The notes beneath the pieces were generated by a model, which worked only from the letters and a program-made list of their open reading frames with translations, did not search any database and was not told where the DNA came from. This document shows positions 28,574 to 37,688 of a stretch of DNA of 64,000 nucleotides, one piece after another. The first letter of the stretch is position 1. Every line of letters begins with the position of its first letter. Made by a program: the position numbers and the translations under genes. This DNA comes from Brevundimonas sp. Lineage in GTDB: Bacteria; Pseudomonadota; Alphaproteobacteria; Caulobacterales; Caulobacteraceae. The DNA is taken from contig NZ_SDZL01000005.1 in NCBI RefSeq assembly GCF_004210735.1, forward strand, positions 1 to 64,000. Direction: 5' to 3'.

Positions 28574-29486
28574 TCACCTCGCCACGTTCGGGGACCTGCG
28601 CCGTTTCACGTGCCCTGGCCTCGATCTCGAGTTCGGTCGCCAGCGCCCCGCCATAGAAGACGGCGTTGACGTTCCACGACAACCAGATCAGCAGCACCAC
28701 CACGGCGCCGACCGAGCCATAGGTCGCCCCCAACTGGGCGATCTGTTCGACATAGACGGCGCACAGCCACGACGAGATCATCGACAGCAGCGTCGCCGCC
28801 GCGCCGCCGACAGCGGACGGAATCCACGCCACCGGCGTCCGGTGGGACATGGCGTAGCGATAGAGGAAGGTCAGTCCCAGCACGAGGCCCAGCGCCGGCC
28901 ACAGATTGTCCAGCGGCACACGCAACCCCTGCCCGCCGGCCTCGGCCGCCACCGTGCTGGCATGGCTCAGCAGGCGCGAGGTGACTACGGCGCCGGAAAC
29001 CACGGTAAACAGGGCGAAGGCAATGACGGCCACGAACGCCGCCAGCAGATTGAATTTCACGAACCCATGCGGGTCGGTTTCGTCATGGATCAGATTAAGT
29101 CCGGCCAGCAAGGCCTTGAAGCCACGATGCGCAGCATAGGCGCCGATGATCAAGGCAAAGGCGCTCTGGGCCGAAACAGTACGCGCCGAAGCGTTGGCCA
29201 GTCGGTCGATCTCGGCCAGGAAGATGCCTCGCGCCGCATGCGGCATGACATCGGCCAGCGCCGCCGCCTGCTCGCTGACCTGCCCGATGGTCATGACGGC
29301 CTTGTAGAAGCCGATCAGGATGGCGATCGCGGGAAACACGGCCAACAGGGCGAAGAACGAAACGCCGCCCGTATAGAGCATGACGTCGCGACCCCAGCTT
29401 CTTGTGAACGCCCGCACGGCAAGCCGCCCCCACATAAGGGGCGACGCCAAACTCGTAGTCGTCTCGGTCAAACCGGAATCCGTCAC
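28539..29486 (-). CDS. YihY/BrkB family membrane protein
   Basis: This ~315-aa inner-membrane protein has about six transmembrane helices and the family segments LYTGGVSFFALLAVFPAIAILIGFYK, AHRGFKALLAGLNLIHDE and YGSVGAVVVLLIWLSWNVNAVFYGGALATELE. It was formerly misannotated as ribonuclease BN; the true function is unknown, with a transport role likely. The start is uncertain: a GTG at 29486 is chosen, and an ATG at 29435 is possible. The track's 65-codon longer form reaches toward the divergent popA-like gene and is rejected. Confidence 0.8.
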   Translation of the reverse strand: MTDSGLTETTTSLASPLMWGRLAVRAFTRSWGRDVMLYTGGVSFFALLAVFPAIAILIGFYKAVMTIGQVSEQAAALADVMPHAARGIFLAEIDRLANASARTVSAQSAFALIIGAYAAHRGFKALLAGLNLIHDETDPHGFVKFNLLAAFVAVIAFALFTVVSGAVVTSRLLSHASTVAAEAGGQGLRVPLDNLWPALGLVLGLTFLYRYAMSHRTPVAWIPSAVGGAAATLLSMISSWLCAVYVEQIAQLGATYGSVGAVVVLLIWLSWNVNAVFYGGALATELEIEARARETAQVPERGEVIKLPGQRLSGR

Positions 29487-29629
29487 AGCCAGGCGGCGGA
29501 CCCTAACGCAATTCGTCGCCGGGGGAAGTATCGCAACCGCAGCGATTGCGTGAACCGTTGCCTCGCGCCCGTCCACCTCGCTATGGTCGCCATCCCGAAA
29601 GGGGTCGCGGCGGACGTCGCCGCGGGGGC

Positions 29630-30952
29630 ATGGAGACGTCGCGTTTGGTATCCGATCCTCGCGTTCTGGTCGTCGCAGCAAGCGACGAGCGGGTGGACTC
29701 GCTTTGTGTTGGGCTCGATTCCCGGGGCTGGAGCACGATCACGGCCCGGTCGGCGGACGGCGCCGTCGCCGCTCTGGGCGACTTCCGGGTCGAGGCTGTA
29801 ATTATCGACGCCGCAGGCTTTGATCTGCGCGCCCTGTGCGGCGCCTTGCGGATCGCCGATCGACCCCGCCGCCTGCCGATTCTGGCCCTGTGCGCCCCCG
29901 GTGTGGATTCCGTCGCGACGGGCGCCGACTTCGTCATGACCACGACGCCGCATCCGGTTCAGGCCGCCAATCGGCTGGAGCAGATGGTGCGCGCGGCCGT
30001 GGCTGAGGATGAAGCCGAACTACGCCGCGACACCTTCCGACTGCGCGGTATAGAGCCCCCGGTCGCAGCGCTGGATCGCACGCCCCTTCGTATCCTGGCC
30101 GCCGGCGCGGCGGACCGTCGTTTCCTGGCCCTGTCCAACGCGTTGACCGGACGTGGCTGCGAAGTCGTGGCTGCGCCTACGCCCTACACCGCCTTCGACT
30201 ATCTGCATGAACAGCCGTTCGATGCGGCGGTGCTGTGGGGCGCCGACGATCACGCCCCGGCCCTTTCCATCGCGGCGGGGATGAAACGCAACACCCGCCT
30301 GTATCACATCCCCATCGCCCTCTATCTGCGTGGCGAGCCCGGTGATCTGGGGGAACTGTACGGCCGGGGATTCGCCGAAGTCGCGCCCCGCGACACCTCC
30401 GAACTGGAACTGGCCGACCGCGTCCACACCCTGGCGATCTGGCACCGCCGCCTGCAGGATGTTCGTGCGACCCTGGACGCCGCAGAGGGCACGGAACTGA
30501 CCGACGGCACGACCGGCCTGTTCAAGCGGGATGTCTTTGCCGGACATCTGGCGCGACTGTCCGACGCCATGCAGGCCCGGCGTCAGCCCCTGTCGGTGTG
30601 CGTCCTGCGCATCGTCGAAACCGAAGCGCTGACCCAGGCCCGCGAGGGCGGCTGGCTGGAGAAGGCCCTGCCCCAGATCGGCGCCATGGTTTCGCGGCTG
30701 GTGCGCGCCGAGGACATGCCGGCCCGCCTGGGCGCCGAGGTCTTCGCCCTGGCGCTGCCCGCCACCATCGCCGCTGAGGCCCGAGTAGCCGCCCAGCGGA
30801 TCGCCGCCGTGATCGGCTGCACCGCCTTTGACGCCGGCGCCGACCGCTCGCCTTTCGTGACCGAATTCACCGTCGGCTGCGCCCAGATGCAGGACGGCGA
30901 AGGTCCCGCCGCCCTGCTGGAACGAGCCTCGGCCGACCTGGATCGGGGTTAG
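29630..30952 (+). CDS. popA: PopA-like protein: two receiver-like domains plus degenerate GGDEF
   Basis: This 440-aa protein has two receiver-like domains (about 10-130 and 155-275) and a C-terminal GGDEF fold (about 295-440). REC1 keeps an Asp at the phospho-acceptor place (D60 in VIIDAAGFD) but has lost the acidic pocket (VLVVAASDE); REC2 looks fully degenerate. The catalytic GGEEF is GAEVF (about 368-372), so no cyclase activity is expected, yet the inhibitory-site RxxD is intact (RAED, about 359-362). That combination is the hallmark of Caulobacter PopA, a c-di-GMP effector that brings RcdA and CtrA to the ClpXP protease at the cell pole. Orthology is inferred from architecture only. Confidence 0.7.
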   Translation: METSRLVSDPRVLVVAASDERVDSLCVGLDSRGWSTITARSADGAVAALGDFRVEAVIIDAAGFDLRALCGALRIADRPRRLPILALCAPGVDSVATGADFVMTTTPHPVQAANRLEQMVRAAVAEDEAELRRDTFRLRGIEPPVAALDRTPLRILAAGAADRRFLALSNALTGRGCEVVAAPTPYTAFDYLHEQPFDAAVLWGADDHAPALSIAAGMKRNTRLYHIPIALYLRGEPGDLGELYGRGFAEVAPRDTSELELADRVHTLAIWHRRLQDVRATLDAAEGTELTDGTTGLFKRDVFAGHLARLSDAMQARRQPLSVCVLRIVETEALTQAREGGWLEKALPQIGAMVSRLVRAEDMPARLGAEVFALALPATIAAEARVAAQRIAAVIGCTAFDAGADRSPFVTEFTVGCAQMQDGEGPAALLERASADLDRG

Positions 30953-33900
30953 GCGGCCCCGGCCACCCTCGCCAGATCGGCGGTGATGCGTTCGGCCACC
31001 TTCAACCGCTCTTCCGGGGTCGGCCACTCGCCCTTCACGACGATCTTCTGATCCGGCCGAATCTTCCAGAAAGCCTGGTTCTTCTGGATCAGACCGACCA
31101 GACCGATGGGGTTCGGGAAGCTGTTGTCGCGCAGGGTCAGCACCGCGCCCTTGGGGCCGATGTCGATCTTTTCGATACAGGCCGTCTTGCAGTTGGCCTT
31201 GATGCCGACGATCCGCAGCAGTTGCTTCGCCTCGTCCGGCAGGGGGCCAAACCGGTCGATCAGTTCGGCGGCCAGCGCCTCGCGGCTCTCGGTGTTCTCG
31301 GCGTCCGACAGGCGGCGATACAGGCTCAGGCGGACGTTCAGGTCCGGCACATAGTGTTCCGGGATCAGCACGGCCGCGCCGACATTGATCGACGGCGACC
31401 AGCCGCGATCGGGCGCTCCGCCCTCGCCTCTTTCCTTCAGTTCGGCGACGGCGTCTTCCAGCATCTGTTGATACAGTTCGACGCCGACCTCGCGGATGTG
31501 GCCCGATTGTTCGTCGCCCAGCAGATTGCCTCCGCCGCGCTGGTCCAGATCGTGGCTGGCCAGCTGGAAGCCGGCGCCCAGATTATCCAGTGACTGCAAC
31601 ACCTGCAGCCGCCGCTCTGCCGACAGGGTCAGCGGCTTGACCGGATCCGTCGTCAGATAGGCGAAAGCCCGCGCCTTGGCCCGGCCGACGCGGCCCCGGA
31701 TCTGATACAGTTGCGCCAGACCGAACATGTCGGCCCGATGAACGATCAGGGTGTTGGCCGTCGGGATGTCCAGCCCGCTCTCGACGATGGTGGTCGAGAC
31801 CAGCACGTCATATTCACCGTCATAGAAGGCGCTCATCACGTCTTCCAGCTGGGTCGCGCTCATCTGGCCGTGGCCGACGACGAATTTCACCTCCGGGACC
31901 TGCTCCCTCAGGAACCGCTCGATATCCGGCAGGTCCTTCAGGCGCGGCGCGACATAGTAGGCTTGGCCGCCCCGATACTTCTCGCGCAGCAGCGCCTCGC
32001 GCACCGTCACCGGATCCCACGGCAGCACATAGGTCCGCGTCGCCAGGCGATCGACCGGCGGCGTGGCGATGATCGACATTTCGCGAATGCCCGACAGCGC
32101 CATCTGCAGCGTGCGCGGGATCGGCGTCGCCGTCAGGGTCAGCAGGTGCACGTCGGCGCGCAGGGACTTCAGCTTCTCCTTATGCTTGACGCCGAAATGC
32201 TGCTCCTCATCGACGATCACCAGGCCCAGATCCTTGAATCCAACCTGTTCGGCCAGCACCGCATGGGTGCCGACGACGATCTCGACCGAGCCGTCCTTGA
32301 GGCCCGCACGCGTCTCGTTCGCCTCCTTGGCGCCGACCAGGCGCGACAGCTGCCGCACCTTGACCGGCCAGCCGGCGAACCGCTCGCTGAAGGTCTTGTA
32401 GTGCTGCCGCGCCAGCAGGGTCGTGGGACAGACGATGGCCACCTGTTGACCGGTCAGGGCGACGACGAAGGCCGCTCGCAGCGCCACCTCGGTCTTGCCG
32501 AAACCGACGTCACCGCAGATCAGGCGATCCATCGGCGTGCCCTTGCCCAGGTCTTCCAGCACGTCGCCGATGGCGTTCAACTGGTCGTCGGTCTCCTCGT
32601 ACGGGAAGCGGGCGCAGAACTCGTCGAACAGGCCGTGCGGCGGGGTGATCGCGTCGGTTTCGCGCATAGCCCGCTTGGCGGCCAGGGCGATCAACCCCTC
32701 GGCCATGGCGCGCAGGCGTTCCTTGGCCTTGGCCTTGCGCGCCTGCCAGCCCGCGCCGCCCAGTCGGTCCAGCTGAACCCCCTCCGACTCCGCGCCATAG
32801 CGGGTCAGAAGGTCAATGTTTTCCACGGGTAGATAGAGCTTGCTCTCACCGCCGTAGAGAAGTTCGAGGCAGTCGTGCGGCGCCTCCTGGATCTCCAGCG
32901 TCTTCAGGCCTTCATAGCGGCCGATGCCGTGATCCAGATGGACCACCAGATCGCCGGTCGTCAGCGAGGCCGCCTCGGCCAGGAAGTTCGACGCCCGCCG
33001 CTTTTTCTTCGGGCGCGCCAGCCGGTCGCCCAGAATGTCGGTTTCGGAAATGACCGCCAGATCGTCGGTGACAAAGCCATGCTCTACCGGCAGGACCGCC
33101 CGCAGATACAGATCCCTGGGCGCCGCCTGCACGTCCTTCCAGTCGCGCACGGCCACGACGTGGGTCAGGCCGTGGTCGCCCAGCATGGAGGCCAGCCGCT
33201 CTGACGATCCCTCGCTCCATGACGCGAACAACACCCGCTTGCCGTCCGCCTTCATCGCCTCGGCGTGTTTGGCGACGGCCTCGAACAGATTGACGCTGTC
33301 CTGCGCGCGTTCGGCCGCAAAGCTGCGGCCCAGACGCCCGCCGGCGTCCTGGGCCGCGCCGGACAAGGACGACAGCCGGCGCACATTCCGCCCGGCCAGG
33401 GCGGAGTTCCACGCCTCTTCGTCCAGATACAGGCGGTCCGGCGGCAGGGCGCGATAGGCTGCACCACCCTTGCCTTTCGCCGCCTCGGCCCGCGCCGAAT
33501 AGGCGTCTGCCGTCAGCGTCCAGCGTTCCGTGCGCGCTTTTTCGACCTGGCTGTCCAGAAACACCGGCGCGTCGTCGGGCAGATAGTCGAACAGCGTGCC
33601 CAGCCGGTTGTAGAACAGCGGCAGCCAGTGCTCCATCCCCTGCCGCCGGGCGCCCTCGCTGATAGCAACATACAGGGGGTCATCACCCGGCGCGCCGAAC
33701 AGATTCAGATAGCCACTACGGAACCGCGAGATCGCGTCGGGGTCCAGCAACACTTCGGAAACCGGCGACAGCGACACCGATTTCAGTTGGCCGGTCGACC
33801 GTTGGCTTTCCGGATCGAAGGTGCGGATCGATTCCAGTTCACTGCCGAACATGTCCAGACGCACAGGTTCTTCGAAGCCCGGCGGATAGACGTCGATGAC

Positions 33901-34398
33901 ACCGCCCCGCACTGCATATTCGCCGCGCTCCGACACGGTGGACGCGCGCATGTAGCCGTTGGCGCCGAAGTATTTCTCCAGCGCAGCCGTATCCAGATCG
34001 GCTCCGACACTGGCGTCGAAGCCTGCCGCGGTGGTGATCTCGTGCGGTGGAGTTCGCTGGGTCGCGCCCGCCACAGTGGCCACTACCAGCACAGGACGAT
34101 CCTTGCCGATCCGGTGCTGGGCCAGCCGCGTCAGGGTCGCCATGCGCTGGGCCCCGACCGAGGCGCTGGGGCTCAATCGATCATAGGGCAAGCAATCCCA
34201 CGACGGGTAATCCAGGATCTCGATATCATCCGAGAAAAATCTGAAATCCTGAACAAAAACGCCGACGCGTTGATAATCGCGCGCAATGAAAAGCCCGATC
34301 CCGCCGGCTGCCTTCAGGCGCTCGGCGATAATCAGGGCGTCCAGTCCTTCGGGTGCGCCGCCCAGATCCTGATCGTCACGCGTGACTTGAATGTCCAT
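30949..34398 (-). CDS. mfd: Transcription-repair coupling factor
   Basis: This 1149-aa ATP-dependent translocase removes stalled RNA polymerase and recruits UvrA. It has the N-terminal UvrB-homology module, the RNA-polymerase-interaction domain around TTGDLVVHLDHGIGRYEGL (about residue 480), the RecG-type helicase with Walker A CGDVGFGKTEVALRA, DEEQ box IVDEEQHFG and TATPIPRTLQMAL, and the C-terminal TRCF domain. It starts with ATG, overlapping the sdhE stop by one base. The stop overlaps the convergent popA-like stop. Confidence 0.97.
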   Translation of the reverse strand: MDIQVTRDDQDLGGAPEGLDALIIAERLKAAGGIGLFIARDYQRVGVFVQDFRFFSDDIEILDYPSWDCLPYDRLSPSASVGAQRMATLTRLAQHRIGKDRPVLVVATVAGATQRTPPHEITTAAGFDASVGADLDTAALEKYFGANGYMRASTVSERGEYAVRGGVIDVYPPGFEEPVRLDMFGSELESIRTFDPESQRSTGQLKSVSLSPVSEVLLDPDAISRFRSGYLNLFGAPGDDPLYVAISEGARRQGMEHWLPLFYNRLGTLFDYLPDDAPVFLDSQVEKARTERWTLTADAYSARAEAAKGKGGAAYRALPPDRLYLDEEAWNSALAGRNVRRLSSLSGAAQDAGGRLGRSFAAERAQDSVNLFEAVAKHAEAMKADGKRVLFASWSEGSSERLASMLGDHGLTHVVAVRDWKDVQAAPRDLYLRAVLPVEHGFVTDDLAVISETDILGDRLARPKKKRRASNFLAEAASLTTGDLVVHLDHGIGRYEGLKTLEIQEAPHDCLELLYGGESKLYLPVENIDLLTRYGAESEGVQLDRLGGAGWQARKAKAKERLRAMAEGLIALAAKRAMRETDAITPPHGLFDEFCARFPYEETDDQLNAIGDVLEDLGKGTPMDRLICGDVGFGKTEVALRAAFVVALTGQQVAIVCPTTLLARQHYKTFSERFAGWPVKVRQLSRLVGAKEANETRAGLKDGSVEIVVGTHAVLAEQVGFKDLGLVIVDEEQHFGVKHKEKLKSLRADVHLLTLTATPIPRTLQMALSGIREMSIIATPPVDRLATRTYVLPWDPVTVREALLREKYRGGQAYYVAPRLKDLPDIERFLREQVPEVKFVVGHGQMSATQLEDVMSAFYDGEYDVLVSTTIVESGLDIPTANTLIVHRADMFGLAQLYQIRGRVGRAKARAFAYLTTDPVKPLTLSAERRLQVLQSLDNLGAGFQLASHDLDQRGGGNLLGDEQSGHIREVGVELYQQMLEDAVAELKERGEGGAPDRGWSPSINVGAAVLIPEHYVPDLNVRLSLYRRLSDAENTESREALAAELIDRFGPLPDEAKQLLRIVGIKANCKTACIEKIDIGPKGAVLTLRDNSFPNPIGLVGLIQKNQAFWKIRPDQKIVVKGEWPTPEERLKVAERITADLARVAGAA

Positions 34399-34709
34399 CA
34401 GCCGATGCCCCGGGCGACAGCCGCCGCGACATGCTCGCGCATGAAGGCCCGGATTCGAGCCATCATCGGACCGTCATGCTCGGGCGGCGTCGGCTCTCGC
34501 TCGATGATCCAGGCGTAGAGATACTGATCCTCAACATCCAGCAGCGCTTCGAAGGCGTCCAGCTCAGCATCGCTCAGCGTCGGCGCGATCTGATCTGCGA
34601 ACGGTCCCAGCACCATGTCGGCTTCCCGGAAACCCCGGCGCCAGGCGCGAAAATTGATCCGCCCAAGACGGATTTTCCGGTCGTCAGCGCACGCGTCGAT
34701 GTCGGCCAC
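34398..34709 (-). CDS. sdhE: FAD assembly factor SdhE (succinate dehydrogenase assembly factor 2)
   Basis: This 103-aa small helical protein has the conserved RRGFREADMVLGPFAD (the RGxxE motif region) and DQYLYAWIIER. SdhE promotes covalent attachment of FAD to succinate dehydrogenase and related flavoproteins. The start is a GTG at the track boundary; no ATG precedes the conserved region closely. It is encoded with mfd and divergent from recG, an arrangement common in alphaproteobacteria. Confidence 0.9.
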   Translation of the reverse strand: MADIDACADDRKIRLGRINFRAWRRGFREADMVLGPFADQIAPTLSDAELDAFEALLDVEDQYLYAWIIEREPTPPEHDGPMMARIRAFMREHVAAAVARGIG

Positions 34710-34803
34710 TCGGTTTCCCCGGTCCGGTCTTCAGAACAAGGCGGTTCAGATAGCGTTCCAGAGCGCGTTTCGCCAGCTATGCCGCGCGACTATGCTGTCG
34801 CCG

Positions 34804-36894
34804 ATGCGGCCCCAGATTCTCTTTCCCCTGTTTGCAGAGGCCACGACCCTAAAGGGCGTGGGGCCGCGCGTCGCGCCTTTGGTGGCCAAGGTGGCGGGTC
34901 CATTGGTTCGCGACCTGCTGTTCCTGACCCCGTCGAACCTGATCCTGCGCCGCCGCACCACGGCCGCCGCCGCGGTCGAGGGCGAGATCGGCATCTTCGA
35001 GGTCACGATCGATCGGCTCATTCCACCGCACAAGATCGGCGCCCCGATCAAGGTGCGGGCGCAGGACGAAACGGGCTTCGTCCACCTGATCTGGTTCGCG
35101 GGCTCTCCCCGCCATATCGAAAGTCTGGCGCCGCGCGGTCAGGTCCGTCTGGTCACGGGCAAGGTTGAGCGATTCAACGGCGAGGCGCAGATCCCGCACC
35201 CCGACTACATTCTGCCTCTGGACAAGGCGGACGAGATTCCTTTGTCGGAACCCGTCTATCCGGCCACGCAGGGCCTGACGTCCCGCGTCGTCAGAAAACT
35301 GGCGCAACAGGCGCTGGCCGCCGCCCCCGATCTGGCTGAATGGCAGGACGCCGCCTGGCTGGCCAAGCAGCGCTGGATGGGCTGGCGTGTGGCGATCGAG
35401 GCCCTGCACAATCCGGTGGCCGAACCCGACCTTTCGCCGGATGCCCCCGCCCGCCAGCGGTTAGCCTATGACGAACTGCTCGCACACCAGCTGGCCCTGG
35501 CCCGCCGCCGCCGCGTCCGTCAGATCACCCCTGCGCCCCACATCGAACCGGGCGAGGCGTCGGAACACCTTTTGGCCACCCTGCCCTTCAACCTGACCGG
35601 GGCCCAGGCCCAGGCCATCGCCGAAGTTCGCCGCGATCTGGCGTCCGGCGAACAGATGGGGCGGCTGCTTCAGGGCGACGTGGGGTCGGGCAAGACGGCG
35701 GTCGCTGCACTGGCCTTGGCCGACGCGGCCGCCAGCGGTTTCCAGTCCGCTCTGATGGCGCCGACCGAGATATTGGCCCGCCAGCATTATCAGCGCCTGT
35801 CGCCGATGCTGGAGGCCGCTGGCGTTCGAACCTTGTTGCTGACGGGCCGCGACACGCCCGCCGAACGGCGAGAGCGGCTGACGGCGCTAGCTTCGGGAGA
35901 AGCGCAGGTCGCCATCGGCACCCACGCCCTGTTTCAGGACGCCGTGCGCTTTGACCGGCTGGCTCTGGCCGTCATCGACGAACAACACCGGTTCGGCGTC
36001 AACGAACGCCAGCGGTTGCAGGCCAAGGGCGATCCCCGGATCGGCGCCGTCCATCTGCTGACCATGTCGGCCACGCCCATCCCCCGCACGCTGGAGCTGA
36101 CCCAGTATGGCGAGCTGGAGGTTTCGCGCCTGACCGAAAAGCCTCCGGGTCGCACGCCGGTCACCACGGCCGTCCTGCCTCAGGCCCGGATCGGCGAAGT
36201 GGCGAAACGTCTGAAGACGGCGGTCGAGGCTGGCGCCCAGGCGTACTGGATCTGCCCGCTGGTGGCGGAGTCCGAGGCCATCGATCTGGCGGCGGCCGAA
36301 GCGCGGGCTGTGGATCTGCGCCGTCTGCTGGGAACGGACGTCGGCCTGGCCCACGGCCAGATGCCGGGCGCCGAGCGCGAACGCGTCATGGCCGATTTCG
36401 CGGACGGTCGATTGCCCGTGCTGGTCGCCACGACCGTGGTCGAAGTCGGGGTCGATGTGCCCAACGCCACCATCATGGTGATCGAACACGCGGACCGCTT
36501 TGGTCTGGCGCAACTCCATCAGTTGCGCGGTCGGGTTGGCCGCGGATCAAAGGCCAGCACCTGCCTGTTGCTCTATGGCGGCGATGACGGCGGTCTGGGA
36601 GAAACGGCGCGCGAGCGACTGGAGACCCTGCGCCGCACCGAGGACGGATTCGAGATCGCCGAGGAGGATTTCCGCCTGCGCGGCGGCGGCGATCCGCTGG
36701 GTTTGAAGCAGAGCGGATTCCCCGCCTATCGCTTCGCCGATCCGGTGAAACACCGCGCCCTGATGCTGGCCGCGTCCGACGACGCCCGACTGATCCTGGG
36801 CCGTGATCCCGATCTGACATCGGAGCGTGGCCAGGCCGTCCGCGTGCTCGAGGCGCTGTTCGACTGGCGCGTTGAGCGCCCGACGCTGGACTAG
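34804..36894 (+). CDS. recG: ATP-dependent DNA helicase RecG
   Basis: This 696-aa branch-migration helicase regresses stalled forks and processes Holliday junctions. It starts at MRPQILFPLFAEATTLKGVGPRVAPL, the usual RecG beginning. The wedge OB-fold lies at about 60-160; Walker A is GDVGSGKTAVAAL, the DExH-type box VIDEQHRFGV, motif III MSATPIPRTLEL and motif VI HQLRGRVGRGS. An ATG 4 codons upstream is possible. The track's longer form overlaps the divergent sdhE and is rejected. The TAG stop overlaps the TAG of the convergent GT25 gene. Confidence 0.96.
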   Translation: MRPQILFPLFAEATTLKGVGPRVAPLVAKVAGPLVRDLLFLTPSNLILRRRTTAAAAVEGEIGIFEVTIDRLIPPHKIGAPIKVRAQDETGFVHLIWFAGSPRHIESLAPRGQVRLVTGKVERFNGEAQIPHPDYILPLDKADEIPLSEPVYPATQGLTSRVVRKLAQQALAAAPDLAEWQDAAWLAKQRWMGWRVAIEALHNPVAEPDLSPDAPARQRLAYDELLAHQLALARRRRVRQITPAPHIEPGEASEHLLATLPFNLTGAQAQAIAEVRRDLASGEQMGRLLQGDVGSGKTAVAALALADAAASGFQSALMAPTEILARQHYQRLSPMLEAAGVRTLLLTGRDTPAERRERLTALASGEAQVAIGTHALFQDAVRFDRLALAVIDEQHRFGVNERQRLQAKGDPRIGAVHLLTMSATPIPRTLELTQYGELEVSRLTEKPPGRTPVTTAVLPQARIGEVAKRLKTAVEAGAQAYWICPLVAESEAIDLAAAEARAVDLRRLLGTDVGLAHGQMPGAERERVMADFADGRLPVLVATTVVEVGVDVPNATIMVIEHADRFGLAQLHQLRGRVGRGSKASTCLLLYGGDDGGLGETARERLETLRRTEDGFEIAEEDFRLRGGGDPLGLKQSGFPAYRFADPVKHRALMLAASDDARLILGRDPDLTSERGQAVRVLEALFDWRVERPTLD

Positions 36895-37688
36895 AAGCCG
36901 ACCCTGCGCTTCACAGCGGCCCTCAGCCGATCGCCGCCGATCTCGCCCAGACGTTTCAATTCAAAGGCCATGCGCGATGACGGCGCGCCATCCATCGGCG
37001 TCGGCCGCGCATGATCCGCCGCACGCCAGATCTGGGTGATGTCAGACGCGCCTTCAATCTGCAGGGCCAGAGGCGGCGCACACATCATCACGGTGAAGCG
37101 CCGACCAATCTCGCGGCGGTACCAGCGATCGACCGCCCGTTCCCGCGCGATCCACGGCCACAGGTTCGCCTCGTCCGGCATGCGTTCGATCAGCCAGTCG
37201 CGCAAAGTCGCCGTCACCACATAGGCATGGGCGTCCAACGCGCCGTGAATGCCCATCAAGCCGTCGCCTGCCGGACGGAACGGCCCCATCGGCTCATGAC
37301 AGCCCAGATACAGCAAGCTCCAGTCACTACGGGCCAGAACGGCGGTCATGGCGCCGGATGTCATACCTTCTGTCGGAACGGCGTCATCCTCCAGGATCAG
37401 GACGCGGTCCCAGCCGCGCGCCGCCGCCTCACGCAACGCCCGGACGTGTGAGAGGGCGCAACCTCCGCGTCCTGCCCAGGTCCGGTCGCGCTTGCGGCCA
37501 CGAAACCACGGCGACTGGCCATAGCCGGTCAGTTGCGTCCCGTCCGACGCCGACAGCCGCACGACCCGCTCCCACGGCAGATGGTCGCGCCAGATGTCCT
37601 GAAACGCGGTCCAGCGATCCGGTCGCCGGTCCAGATTGATGACGATGACGCCGTCCACGCCCGACAGGCAATCGCCCTTATCCGCCAT
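36891..37688 (-). CDS. Glycosyltransferase family 25 (LPS biosynthesis type)
   Basis: This 265-aa enzyme shows VIVINLDRRPDRWTAFQ at the N-terminus, GRGGCALSHVRALREAAARG, and the metal-binding ILEDDAVPTEG (about residues 95-105), all typical of GT25 LPS glycosyltransferases. The donor and acceptor sugars are unknown. The start ATG lies 11 nt inside the end of the upstream DUF3089 gene. It closes a run with hldE, hldD and DUF3089, which argues for an envelope-polysaccharide role. Confidence 0.8.
   Translation of the reverse strand: MADKGDCLSGVDGVIVINLDRRPDRWTAFQDIWRDHLPWERVVRLSASDGTQLTGYGQSPWFRGRKRDRTWAGRGGCALSHVRALREAAARGWDRVLILEDDAVPTEGMTSGAMTAVLARSDWSLLYLGCHEPMGPFRPAGDGLMGIHGALDAHAYVVTATLRDWLIERMPDEANLWPWIARERAVDRWYRREIGRRFTVMMCAPPLALQIEGASDITQIWRAADHARPTPMDGAPSSRMAFELKRLGEIGGDRLRAAVKRRVGF

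Noticed and set aside
28539-29486. Ribonuclease BN annotation for the YihY protein
   Set aside because: That name is a known historical misannotation; the protein is an integral membrane protein without nuclease motifs.
31711-32832. 373-codon ORF opposite mfd
   Set aside because: It lies fully inside mfd on the other strand and is His/Gln/Arg-rich, a usual high-GC shadow.
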